Source: Bryum argenteum
Lineage: Eukaryota > Streptophyta > Bryopsida > Bryales > Bryaceae
DNA length: 64,000 nt
Assembly: GCA_037043015.1 (NCBI GenBank)
Contig: CM073330.1
Span: 7,272,012-7,336,011 of the forward strand
Direction of reading: 5' to 3'
The position numbers were made by a program, and so were the translations under genes. This document shows, piece after piece, positions 37,929-49,248 of the stretch (position 1 is its first letter; each line of letters opens with the position of its first letter). The notes beneath the pieces are model-generated. The model did no database searches. It saw only the letters and a program-made list of their open reading frames with translations, and was not told the DNA's origin.

Positions 37929-38299
37929 ATAGTGACGCTGCATAGTGGCACTCACTATGCAGGAACATTAGTTAATTAATTTAGGTCCTCTTGTGCCACA
38001 TGGTCCCCCTTGAGGGGGTGCCACGTGGATCCACGTGAGTATTTTATCCTTACAAAATTTTAATTTCAGCAGAGAGTGAAAGACCCCAGCACTTTTGTGC
38101 TTGCTCAGGGGATAAATCTGCTCCTCAAGACCCCCACCCCCAAGACCCCACCCCCCAAGACCCCCTCCCCCAAGACCCCCTCCCCCAAGACCCCCTCCCC
38201 CTAGACCCCCTCCCCCTAGACCCTCCCATACCCCCTATTTCCGGATTTTACGCCGACCTTTGCGGCCCGCATTCCAGGATCAGTAACTAGATTTTGGGA
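37929..38299. mobile_element. 371-bp insertion with 9-bp TSD catagttac
   Basis: catagttac is repeated at 37,920-37,928 and 38,300-38,308, and paralogue 1 (~6,100) lacks the insert. The left end has a hairpin (tgcatagtg-gcact-cactatgca shape). A C-rich minisatellite lies inside. No clear terminal inverted repeat. 9 bp is the MULE size, but the ends do not resemble the MULE at 39,892. Confidence 0.75.
38127..38228. repeat. C-rich 14-15-bp minisatellite
   Basis: Tandem caagaccccctcccc units, later changing to ctagacccc. The complementary strand has clustered runs of four to six G and could form G-quadruplexes. Confidence 0.9.
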
Positions 38300-38556
38300 C
38301 ATAGTTACAAATCGGATCGGATTTCCTCACCTTCATAGCCACTCTAAACAGTTGGACACGCTCACCCGCAATGGCGTGCATGGGAGCAATATCATGGCGC
38401 GGCCGTCATGTCCCACTTCACACAGTTCATTTCCCAAAAAACAATGTCACAGCAACAACACTGTTGTCCTCTCCACGAATAAGAAGGCCACTCATCGAGA
38501 AATCATCATTTAGCATGTTCTCAGTCTTTCGCTGCAATTAACTATTAACTGCATAA

Positions 38557-38890
38557 ATGGCGACAACGAAGAAAACTTGGGTGCTGGGAGTGATGGTGGC
38601 AGCGCTGCTGGTGGTAGCAGCACAAGCAGCCGCAGTGACGACCTACAGCCTGACCAGACTAGTGGTACACATCGACAACGACCCCAAGGATGGTGGATTG
38701 GTGGACCAGATCAATGGCGCGGCAATGACGACGGAGATGATGACCATGGAGCTCACGCGAGCAGAGCAGGATCTGCAGTACTCGATAGCCGAGGTCGCCG
38801 CCTAGGCCGTGACTGTGACAGTGCAAGGCGAAGACGAGATCATCTTGTTTCCCGACCCTGAAATTGAAGTTATCACCTTGTTGAAGGTCT
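38557..38890 (+). pseudogene. Small secreted protein, copy 2 (stop codons)
   Basis: Signal peptide MATTKKTWVLGVMVAALLVV and AQAA cleavage region match copy 1 at 6,364. This copy lacks the 4-bp frameshift but has an in-frame TAG after QDLQYSIAEVAA and another after ITLLKV. The TATA box is mutated. Because the two copies are broken at different places, their ancestor was intact when the segment was duplicated. Family unknown. Confidence 0.7.
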
Positions 38891-39882
38891 AGAAGGTCGT
38901 TCCTGCTAGCACTTTGGAATCACAAAGGGAAGGTCTCCCGGTTTGTTCAGGATGTGGAAATCGCCATAGTGGAGCTCTATTTGCCTTAAATGGATCTAAT
39001 CACTTGAGAAAGATTATTGCGCAGGTGAGGAGTTGAGGCCACCTACTATTGCTGCAGCTTCTGTCATTCCGAATTCGATTCGTAACTTGGACGACTGATC
39101 TCGTACAACAATTCTGAGTTAAGGGCTATATTTCTAATTGCATGACTTTGGAAGCGGGACAGAAACTAAGTGACACGCTTTTATATTACGGAATGAAAAT
39201 ATCTACATAGTACATTTGCTGACCAAAAGTCTCAGGTACTACTTAAGGTAGACAGCCCTAAAAGCGTTACTTTAGGCAATCTGACCTAAATTTGGCAGCA
39301 ATAAAATAGGGAAAATTTTTTGAGTATATTCGAAATAGAATTTCATGATGTTTGCAAAAATCCCCATAACGTAATTTTAATTCCTCAATTTTATAAAAAA
39401 TCCTGAAGTGCTTAGTAATCTTTTACCCATTCTTGATCGAGGAATGGCGGTTTTTAGTGATAGCACAGAACTGTGAAGGAGGTCATGGGAATATCCAGAA
39501 AAGTAATCTGGGAGCTCGCATAATGAATTCACTGGGGAACAATGATAAAAATCATGGTGAACGCAAAACCCTAAAACAAGTTATCGAAAAGTGACTAGTG
39601 GTTGACGCAAAAGCGTCATCACATCAACAGAGTAGTGGTCTGGTTCATGGCTCATCATCAATTTCACTGAGGCTTTAACGCATCTCTCACGTCTTCTTCT
39701 TCTCGATGCAATACATTTCAGAGTTTCGTTCGCGAGGACCTCAGATATTTCTCCGAGTAGCATTTTCAGCGAGAATGCAGTGGCACGATGACGGAGCACA
39801 AGGGACGACCAGTGCCCAGGAGGGTCGCTCCAATTGGACTGATGAGCAAACTCAGCAACTTCTGGAGGCACTTTTGAATGGG

Positions 39883-39891
39883 GAGAAAGAG
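39883..39891. repeat. MULE target-site duplication, left copy
   Basis: gagaaagag directly before the element; repeated at 49,842-49,850. Confidence 0.93.
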
Positions 39892-40693
39892 GGAGAAGGC
39901 TAAATCCCCTGTAGTGGGGCAGCCCCGCGCGAGCGCGGTTGCGCGGTTTAGTTACCGCCCGCCACTTTCCAGTTACCCCTCGGTAACAGGACCTGCCCGC
40001 CCGAAACACTGCGCCCGCGAAAAACGCTCACCCCGCATGCCACGATGCGCCACCACGCCCCCATGCCATCCACATCCCCCATGCCATCCACGCGCTCATG
40101 TCACAGATTGGAGGCGCTAGGTTTAGATTCTGTGTCACAATAATTCCTAAACCAATAAGATATTGGCGGCGCTAGGTTTATATTCTGTGTCACAACTTTC
40201 GAGCCGGCATTAGATCTAAATCCGATGTCACAGAAGTACACAGTCTCGTAGTGTTTTTGGGTATTGCCAACGATTTCGGGCGACTAGAGGGCACAATTAT
40301 ATTCAATTCCACCGCTACATCTCGGTTTAAGGTTTTGCTCTAAAGCTATTGCACCAAACCGGAGACTGCTCCATCCTTCTAGAGTATCTCCAACGATATC
40401 GGCCGTGGACTAAATACTCTTGTATCGAACCGGAAACCGCTTACAATTGCATTCAGAACCAATAACTTTTCGCATTGTTTGTGGAGATCCTCTCCTACGC
40501 ACTTACAGACCAAATCAGTGGTCGTCGAATCTACTCTCTTCGAATACGACGCCCGATTCTCGATATACTCCCCCGCTGCGGCCTGGTGAGCTGAAATTCT
40601 TACTCGATGCACTCACTTGAGAGTCATGATGAGCTGAAATTCTTACTCGTTGCATTCACTTGAGTGACACATGTTTCAATAGATTGAGGGTCT

Positions 40694-43600
40694 GTGTTGG
40701 GTGATGCAGTCGTTTTTTCCGTCCTGTTGGACGTAGTCGATGCAATGGTTTCTCAGACCCCCCATTCTGCTCCAGTGGTGCACTCACTTGAGAGTCCTGT
40801 GCGAGGCACGCTCAGTAGTGCTGTGGCTAAGATTCTGGCTCACATCCAATCGATGGTCCAACATCCCAAAGAGGGTCCATTTGGGGTGACTAATCTCCAA
40901 TGGAACAAGGAGCATCGGGCACGTCGTGGGAAACATGGTAAGGATCACGAAGTTCGATATTGTTATGTGCCTGCAAAGAGGATAGAAGATTTCATCGTTG
41001 GAGTTCAAAACAGTAGCGAGGGGACACAATGCGTTTACCGCGAGACCAAGGAGAACCACAAGCGCCCTGAGGATGCAAGGGAGGGCGCTCGCACATCATT
41101 GTATTTTTCAAGGTCAGGAAACTTCGGTTCATGGATCACTTTGATATTTTATAAGTAGAGTCGTTGTATCAGAAAATTGGGTCTATGTCTTATAACACAA
41201 CAGTATTTCACTGTGATCAATAATGCGTGACAATTATAAGGTAAGGATGACACAAGTCAACCTCTTTAGGATTACCTCTGATTTGGCCGGACAGTATTAG
41301 TTTTTCGAAGTAATTTCTGGAATTCCTTACACTGTCCTTGTTCATGCGTTGTTTACTGATGAAAATGATAAGAACTAAAATGCTTTGAACATTGTTCATC
41401 GTCATGGTTTACTAATACCTGAAATGTTATTATGTCTCGCAGGTGGCATTGCGAATATGGTCCACAAGACTACTCCGGTACTGTTAAAACCATTACACCG
41501 GATCTCCTCCCCAGGGCTAGAAAGAAATTGATCATTGCGAAGGTGAGTTCTGTGTCACAGGGGACACCTCACGAGACGTCTCCTGCCAAGCAGAAGCGAA
41601 TTGGACGAAAAGCCCCGCGGAAATTCATGCCCAAACCATAGCCACCGAACAACATCGATTGCAACGCAGTCCCTGCGTGTGTGACTCATGTACATCCTCC
41701 GAAACCATCGCGTAGGAGAGTTTTGAAAAGTACAGCAAATGGGAGTGTTGTTGATGGACCTCTTGTGACAAAAAAAAATAATAATTCGCAAGAAACCTGG
41801 GTGGGTTCTTAATGATTCCCCCCGTATCACGCATACCTCACAGTCTGCGTTCTCCCCTTGGGTGAAGCCCGATGTGGATCATTGTCAAAGAGGATCGGTA
41901 GAGAATGGGGAATGTGTCATTCATCTTGATGAGATGGGTTTAGACATCATCGAGCCTATTCCTGATCTTAACGAGGAGCCTGCGTTCTCTAATTCCGCGG
42001 AGTTTGGTAATGGTAAGAATGCTTACAATTTTTCCCCATCTTCACATACAGTGCTGGACTTGGTTCTGTGGTATTACATCATAACCAAGACATTTCGGAT
42101 TCTGATAATACAGTGTCACTGTAACATTGTCACTCTCACATTATGAGTGTCCCGGTTATATGTAGGTGCCACATTCAGCGTTCCTCAAATGCTCAGTGTC
42201 ACTTCGCTCCCCACTGCCACCTCGTCTAACAATGAGTCAAACGCAGGTATTTTCATCTCACCGAATGTTACGAAAATGTTTTGTATGGCATTCCTACTAT
42301 CACAACCTCTGTTATATCGTTCTATGGAGTGTTGCATCGCGCGTGTATTGGTGTTACAAAGTGGATACAGGTACGCTGATTGGTTCCTAAATCTGATTCC
42401 AGATACTACATCCGAATCTCCCACTGTCACCGCTGCGAAGGTACCTGTACCTATGGGCTCTGCTGGGGTCAAGACAAGGGACTCGAGGAAGAAGTGGGGC
42501 ATGTCTATAAAGCGGGGATGTCAGGCTCGGTTTACGGTTAAGATCCTTTTACATGCACCGCACATTGCTGAGTTGTGTGTCTTTCAAGATCGGCATGTGA
42601 ACAATCATGGTTTGGTGGTTCACGATGGAATGAAGGTTGGTGACCGTGGAGCGTTATCGGCTCACTTATCGCCGATGATAATCGATTTCATAGATCATTG
42701 CTTGCGTGAGAACTACACTGTTCACCAGATAATGAAGAAACATCTTAAGTTCTTAAGCTCTTGGGAGGCAGATGGGAAGGTTATCACTCGTGACATTCTT
42801 ATTAGCCCGAAGGACATTCGAAACATTGCACGGAAGCATGCCAAGGAGACGTGGATGTTGCATTCAAATGACGCTCAGAGTGTACGCATGTGGGTCCAAA
42901 AAAACATGGACAAGGTCTTCCACTACAGTGAGACGGATTTGTCTAATCCAGAGGCTGTGCAGGGCAGCTTGACGGGAGTCAACATTCCGTTTACCATTGG
43001 TATACAAACTCCGTGGCAGAAAGAGATGATGGTTAATTATGGTCACGGAGGTGGTGTGTCCATAGACGCCACATTCGGGACAAATGAGAAAAAGGTACGT
43101 AGTCATCGTGCCTTGGATGCTATCATTCCTCAATGTCATCTGTTGTGACCAGGATGTGGCTGCATTTTGCTTTTGACTTGATAACTCGATCTTGCGTCCA
43201 TTTGTAGGTAGCTTTACTCCAAAGTTATCGTTATAGAAATAGGTTTATCTTACTTACCTTTCAAGTATCGGTGTTAGATTGTATCAGTGTTACACTTTGC
43301 TAATGCATATCCTTGTTTCCTCGTAGTTCCCCTTGTACACAATCATGGTTTTTGACGAGTGGCAGCAAGGGATTCCGGTGGCTTGGATACTCACGTCTAG
43401 GTGTGCTGAGACGGACCTTACTCCATGGATGCGTGCCGTGAATGTCCGGATGAGGACGGCTAATCCCACTTGGGAGTCTTCTGCATTCATCGTAGACTGC
43501 GCTCAGGGCGAGATCAACGCTTTAAAGTTAGTTGACCACATGAGGTGGTTGTGAATTTGTCATCTTTTTATTGCTGATTAGAGTCACATATCGTATTTGC

Positions 43601-44791
43601 CACTGACACCGAGTGATATGTGTTGTGTACAGTATGATCTGGCCCATGGTCCCAATATTCCTATGCCTTTGGCATGTCCGGCGTGCTTGGCAAAAACATT
43701 CGTGTTACAAAATCAAGGATGCGCACACACGTGCTGCAGTTTTACGTGACATTGGTCAAATGATGTATGACCCTACCTCGCCATCAGGACCCGACTCCCA
43801 AACCTGGGCAGCTACAAGGATTGACGACCTTAGTCGCAAGTATCCCATGGAGGTCGATTTCTGGGAGTACATGAAGGTCCAGTGGTTGAAGAAGGTCCAC
43901 ATGTGGGTGGTAGGGTACATAAACTTACCTTATGCCGGCCAAGACACTAATGCGGCTATAGAAGGGTATCACGGATTTCTGAAATCTGTGCTTAAGTCCG
44001 AAAGAACTCGGATGGTTGGTCGCCGCGTCGATTGGAGTATCACCACTCTCACAGAGGAGGTCCACGACCATTTCTGGTATAAGCGATTGCGAAAAGAGAT
44101 GGGTTTCGTGGACAACAAGAAAATGCAGGATGTTGTCGTATCTGCGCTTCTGAGGGCATGCAAGATTCCCGACTCCGATGTCTCTTTGGATCAATTCCCT
44201 GGGAACTATGCACTTGTAACATCACAGAGCCATCGTGACACTCGGTATGTGGTTCATAATCCCGGAGAAGAGTGGGCCGGTTGCAATTGCATGTGGGCTC
44301 AGCGAGGTAATATTTGCAAGCATGTGGTAAAGGTTTTGTTGATGATATGCCCCGATGTTGCGGAAGGAACAATTGCCAGATTTTGCGGTCGCCAGGCAGG
44401 TAATGCCCAAGGAGGTATGGGTCGTGTGTTACTCACCGTGACAGATGACGATACAGCATGCCCTGTTCCATCCCCGGTTTCCACTCCGAAGCAGACTCCA
44501 GTGAGGAGGAATCATGCTGTCCCCGATGTAGCCGAATCACTCCGGCAGCTGATTGTTTCATTGCACGATGAGGTCACTGGGAACCCCGTGTTGATGGAGC
44601 ATTTGGTGGCCGACCTAAACCAGGTTGTTGGTCACATACGCGCACTCAAGGTGGAGATTCGGCATGGCACAGTACATCGTATGGTTGCCTCTCCAGTACT
44701 ACGCGTTGTGGAAGACGGCCGTAACTTCTCTCTTCTTCGAGGCAAGGATTTCCTGGAACGGAGACAAAAGTCTGTAGTTAGGAGTTTGTGA
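40694..44791 (+). CDS. MULE transposase with SWIM zinc finger
   Basis: Exons: 40,694-41,112 (FGVTNLQWNKEHRARRGKHG and EVRYCYVPAKRIEDFI region), 41,443-41,542 (RWHCEYGPQDYSG), one or two unresolved exons at ~41,860-42,400, up to 43,094 (KKWGMSIKRGCQARFTVK; SAHLSP; SVRMWVQKN; first catalytic Asp in GVSIDATFGTN), 43,327-43,526 (FPLYTIMVFDEWQQGIPVAW; second Asp in FIVDCAQGEINAL), 43,633-44,791 (CLWHVRRAWQKH; catalytic Glu in DTNAAIEGYHGFLK; SWIM finger C-N-C-(x)n-C-K-H near 44,285-44,320). The last two introns have gtacgt/tag and gttagt/cag borders and join in phase. All three acidic residues are present, and I see no stop in 42,400-44,791. It cuts and pastes the surrounding MULE. The 5' exon structure is the weak part, including a TAG at ~41,638 if that region were exon. 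Confidence 0.88.
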
Positions 44792-46780
44792 TTGCCGGTT
44801 GTTTGACCGTAACTGTGACATTGTTGTTCTCCGTAATACCAAGACGGTCCAATTTTTGATTGGTGCAATTATACAAAGTGAGATGTAATGATGATATAAA
44901 AAAAAAAAAAAATTATGATGCAGACTACTGAAACTGTACAATATTTGCTAAGTCAGCGTGTTTGAGTGAACGTCCAATAGTAAGTCTATGATTGGCAATA
45001 CTGTTGAACCATATGTTGGGTTCGATTTTCGGTGTCCATTATTTGAAAAGTCATCAGATTAGAATCAAAGATGAGTTTGAATTCAAGGAGAGATGTACGT
45101 TACCTCGAGAGATGGAATGCATGACGCTCGGTAGGTAGAATGGGATTACAAAAAGATGCATTTTTCGTGAAAGGGTTGATCGGAGGAATGGTTTCAAGCT
45201 ATAACTCAGTAAAAAATCATGATCACTACAAAAAATAGAAGTTCTCGAATAAACGTTACATATGCATTTGGGGTGCTTAAAATAAAAAAAATAACGTTGG
45301 TTTTTGTGGAGCTTTGATAAAAACAACAATGTTTTTTAACGGCTGTTTAGAAATATTTACCTCTTACAGAAATATTTTTGAACCGTAGCTCAAAAACAAT
45401 GATACTTAATTGTGGGGACAGACGGCGTGCGTGCTTAACAACTTTAAACATAGCATGATGTGTTAGGTTATATACAACAACAGTTTAGATTCAAAAAGTG
45501 TGTCACGTAAGACAACCTTATACAATCCATGTTAATATACAATTATTTCTAGGGCGAAAGCACACTAGGGTGAGTGCACTTTCGGCTAAGAAAAAGTACT
45601 AAAAAATTACATAACACCAAGGTTTTAGACCATTAATTGACAATTAACACGTAATTCGTTGTAATGGGAATATTCAGATTATCAAATTGAGCTTTAGTTT
45701 AGCCAAATGTACTGTGTGGGTACATTTAGCTCCACTCCACCTAAACCCACATTTCTCAAAATTAGTAGATAATACCGTTATAATGAATTACGTGTTAATT
45801 AATCAATCCAATGTGAACTTTTTATGCAATTTGACCATTTGCAGTCAAAAACTCTAGTTTTGAGGGACTTCACAAATTTAATGTTGGATTTTTATTTTTT
45901 CTATTTTTTTTTTTTTTTGTGGTAAGGTTTTTAATTAGGACTTTTTTTCATATGTAGATATTTGATTTGATTCACCATTGCAAGGCTATTATTTGAGTAA
46001 AGAAATTGTTTTGATGAGGTTTTTGGATTTTAAAGCCATACTGAGATTAAGGTGATTAACTTTCTAGTTGGAGGTATTTTCATTGTAGTAGCTTTGTTGG
46101 TAATATTTCCACTCTAAAGTAAAAATGTTGAAATTTTGTAGTTTGTTGAGTACTAATATGTTCCGTTCTCGCAAACCATGAGGCCTCATGATCCAAATTT
46201 TGGTCCACATGACCTATAATAAGTTTACTACAAGATTGTATGGCTGAGATCTAAATAGCTTGCCTTCATTTTCATTTATGAATTTTCTTTTAAACATTTT
46301 GTTTCTACTTTCTATGCTTGGGACTCCCGTTGGGCATTCAAGGGTGAATGTTATTAATGCAAGTTATTAGGTAAAGTTCATAGTTGCCATCCTTGATGAA
46401 AGTACCCCTAAACATTTAAAAAATTGGATGAATCCCTAACTTATGATTTAGTCATAATTCAAACCTATCCTACTTTGAGATAATATTCTTTTTCGAATTG
46501 CCTATAAAGATCAAAGGGAAAAATATTACTTTTAATCCCTTCAAAATGGCTACCCAAAATTGCAAATACCCATATTGGGTATTAAGAATAGTGAGGGCTT
46601 AATGGTTCCCATTGATCTTCATGAGATCAATAATATCATAAAATGCTCCAATCTACAAAGATTTTGATAATAAAGTAAAAAGGGCAGGTCAATATTCGTT
46701 GTTAAGCTTTGCAAAGCCATCTAAAATTACATAGTCCAATATGTAAAGAGCTCAATAAATAAAAAATACAAAGACCTCCA
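44792..46780. other. MULE interior, AT-rich, no gene
   Basis: Low-complexity A/T sequence between the two convergent genes. A short ORF at 45,054-45,329 (-) has no recognisable content. Confidence 0.5.
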
Positions 46781-46795
46781 AGGTAATATCACATG

Positions 46796-46926
46796 CATTC
46801 TGTAATATCACACTATCTCTGTAATATCACACTATCTCTGTAATATCACACTATCTCTGTAATATCATGCTATCTCTGTAATATCACACTATCTCTGTAA
46901 TATCACATAACCTCTGTAATATCACA
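46796..46926. repeat. 19-bp minisatellite in MULE, seven copies
   Basis: Units of tgtaatatcacactatctc, with one variant (catgc) and one ending cataacc. Confidence 0.95.
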
Positions 46927-47519
46927 AGTCCAGAGCTTCCTACAATCATGTCAAGATAATTACAAGGGTATGTTACTTTAAGTATCGTATACAAAACCTT
47001 GTGCCACAGGATGCACACCACTTCTCTATATCTCATTCGGTAAAGAGTCGCTATTACTTATTATGTATTGCCTAAGTGGATTTCTACACATCAACCTTCG
47101 ACGTTGTGGTACGTTCTATTTAGTATTCACAGCTTACTAGAGCAAGACTCATCATATAGCTACTACGTTGGGAAAAAAAAACTAACCGTTCTTTCCTAAG
47201 GGACGCATTTTATATCGAGTCAAGTTATTTGTGGGGCCAAAGGAGGGCGAAAATCACGTAACAAATTCACTTAGATCCATTCACATATAAAGTGTTCCTA
47301 CACATAGCTAGTTCCACATATTTAGCTTGTATTTTTGGAAATGATCCAAATATAAAAAGTCACTATGTAGCATATTGTTCATGAAAAGTCAAATTGAACA
47401 AAAGAATTTAGTTCTTTTTTGTTTTTTTCCAAGATAAATAAAGAAGAAAAAAAGAAAAAAAAGAAAAAAACGAAAAATGCAATAGCGATACATTGGAAGG
47501 TCAAAAAGACTATCTTGAG

Positions 47520-47897
47520 AGGGTCATTTGATTGTCCCAAGAGTATTATGGACGCTTCACATGGGCAATACTATTGTGAATGGAACCTCCCATGTGATTG
47601 GTTCACTTCTTAAAAAATCTTGAAAGGACCAATTACACAAGAGGACACTTGGCCTCTTTTGGCCCTTTTACGACCTGCTTCACCCTCCACCACACGTTTA
47701 ACTGTGAGAGGGTCATTTGATTGTCTCAAGAGTATTATGGACGCTTCACATGGGCAGTAATATTGTGAATGGAACCTCCCATGTGATTGGTTCCCTTCTT
47801 AAAAAATCTTGAAAGGACCAATTACACAAGAGGACACTTGGCCACCTTTGGCCCTTTCACGAACTGCTTCACCCTCCACCTCACGTTTAACTGACAG
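47520..47897. repeat. 189-bp tandem duplication in MULE
   Basis: The block gggtcatttgattgtc...tcacgtttaactg occurs twice, about 96% alike by eye. A TATA-like gctatataaaccc follows at ~47,912 and could drive transcription to the right. Confidence 0.88.
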
Positions 47898-48173
47898 TCT
47901 CTTATCCAGTTAGCTATATAAACCCAATGGTGAGCCTCATTCTACAAACACATCTTCTGCTGCTCTTGGTGTCAACCTTGAGTCTTGTTCGAGCTTCCTG
48001 CTTATGAACGGTGAATTCTTCTTGTTTTTCGAGTGTTTGAGTTTATTGAGTCTTATTGCCTAGGGTTTGCAGAATTCGACAATACGTGTGCAGATTCATT
48101 TGAAGGTTTTTTGTTATTACGTTGTTTTGTTTGTGCAATCTTGTGCAATATTTGTAAATAAATTGAAAACTTA

Positions 48174-49248
48174 CTATGATTTCTTCCTTTGTTTGAGAAT
48201 GTGAGGCTGGCGGGCACTTGAAATATGTTTCGATTGATGATGATGTGGTGTTGCAGGACGATAACTGGGAATAAGGAGTTGGTGAGTCGAATTTCTAATG
48301 AGCTGCAGCTTCTGAGTTACAATCTCAATATCTTGTATGTCATCACTTTCCTCCTGAGACTCTCGTTGGAATCTAGCTAGGCAAGCGTAACGTTGTTCCT
48401 GAAATTGTGTTTTTACCAATAAGTTGGATTCTTGATGTTCTTTGATAAAATTATAAAATATTATTTTAAATTTATTTAAGAACTCACTAGGTGAATGGTC
48501 TTCTCGAAAGGGTTGATTTTTCGGATAGTTGATGTTCTATTTAATTATATTTTTAGTAAAATATAAAATGTTATTGAGAACTCGGTTGGTGGCTTATCTT
48601 CCCAAAAGGTTGATAAGTTGGATTCCTGATGTTCTTTGACAAAATTATAAAATATTATTTTTAATTTATGTAAGAACTCACTTGGTGAATGATCTTCTCG
48701 AAAGGGTTGATTTTTCGGATAGTTGACGTTCTATTTAATTCAATTTTTGGTAAAATATAAAATGTTATTTAGAACTCGGTTGGTGGCTTGTCTTCCCAAA
48801 AGGTTGATAAGTTGGATTCCTCATGTTCTTTGACAAAATTATAAAATATTATTTTTAATTTATGTAAGAACTCACTTGGTGAATGATCTTCTCGAAAGGG
48901 TTGATTTTTCGGATTGTTGACGTTCTATTTAACAAGTTGAAGATACATTTTGAAAGACGAAACAAGACATTGTGTAATCATGCTATTGAGAACCACTACA
49001 AAAACGTGGAGGAGAGAAGGTGAGGAGGTTACCTCGGCGACAAGGTCGTTCCAAGCGAGTTCGAACATGCCGCTGATGGGTGAGCTGGTACCTGAGGAAA
49101 CTACTGAACTGAACCTCCTTCCGTTCAGAATCACTCTTGCGAGTCTAACCGCGCGGAGGGCTGCGTCTACGTCTAAGCATTTAAAATGCACCTCCAATGC
49201 CATTAAGGTACAAAATAAGGCCGTTTGTGCCATCCTTACTCCCACCAC
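48174..49248 (-). CDS. Possible second MULE gene (two exons, 146 aa)
   Basis: Exon 1 49,248-49,033 (MVGVRMAQTALFCTLMALEV, then FELAWNDLVAE) ends at a gtaacc donor. Exon 2 48,398-48,174 starts after aatttcag with EQRYACLARFQRESQEESDD and an acidic IQDIEIVTQKLQLI. The junction is phase 0. The intron holds the 194-bp tandem repeats. No family recognised. Its place, convergent with the transposase, recalls the mudrA/mudrB layout of maize MuDR, but I claim no sequence relationship. A chance pairing of ORFs is possible. Confidence 0.4.
48421..48945. repeat. 194-bp tandem repeat, 2.7 copies
   Basis: aagttggattcytgatgttc restarts at 48,421, 48,615 and 48,809. The third copy is cut at ~48,945. Confidence 0.93.

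Larger units (their letters stand above)
37350..39010 (+). repeat. Segmental duplicate of ~5,640-6,960
   Basis: Pairs with the first copy block by block through the secreted-protein gene. Unique to this copy are the 371-bp insertion and ~95 bp near 37,640-37,735 (missing from copy 1 at ~5,905). Confidence 0.8.

Noticed and set aside
39581..40009. 142-codon ORF on the minus strand
   Set aside because: Antisense to the Myb/SANT exon and crosses the MULE border.
44792..46780. Additional MULE gene in the middle
   Set aside because: Frames are short and A/T-rich with no splice-consistent joins.
46796..46926. Regulatory array (repeated gtaatatcac)
   Set aside because: A simple 19-bp minisatellite with no supporting promoter or gene next to it.
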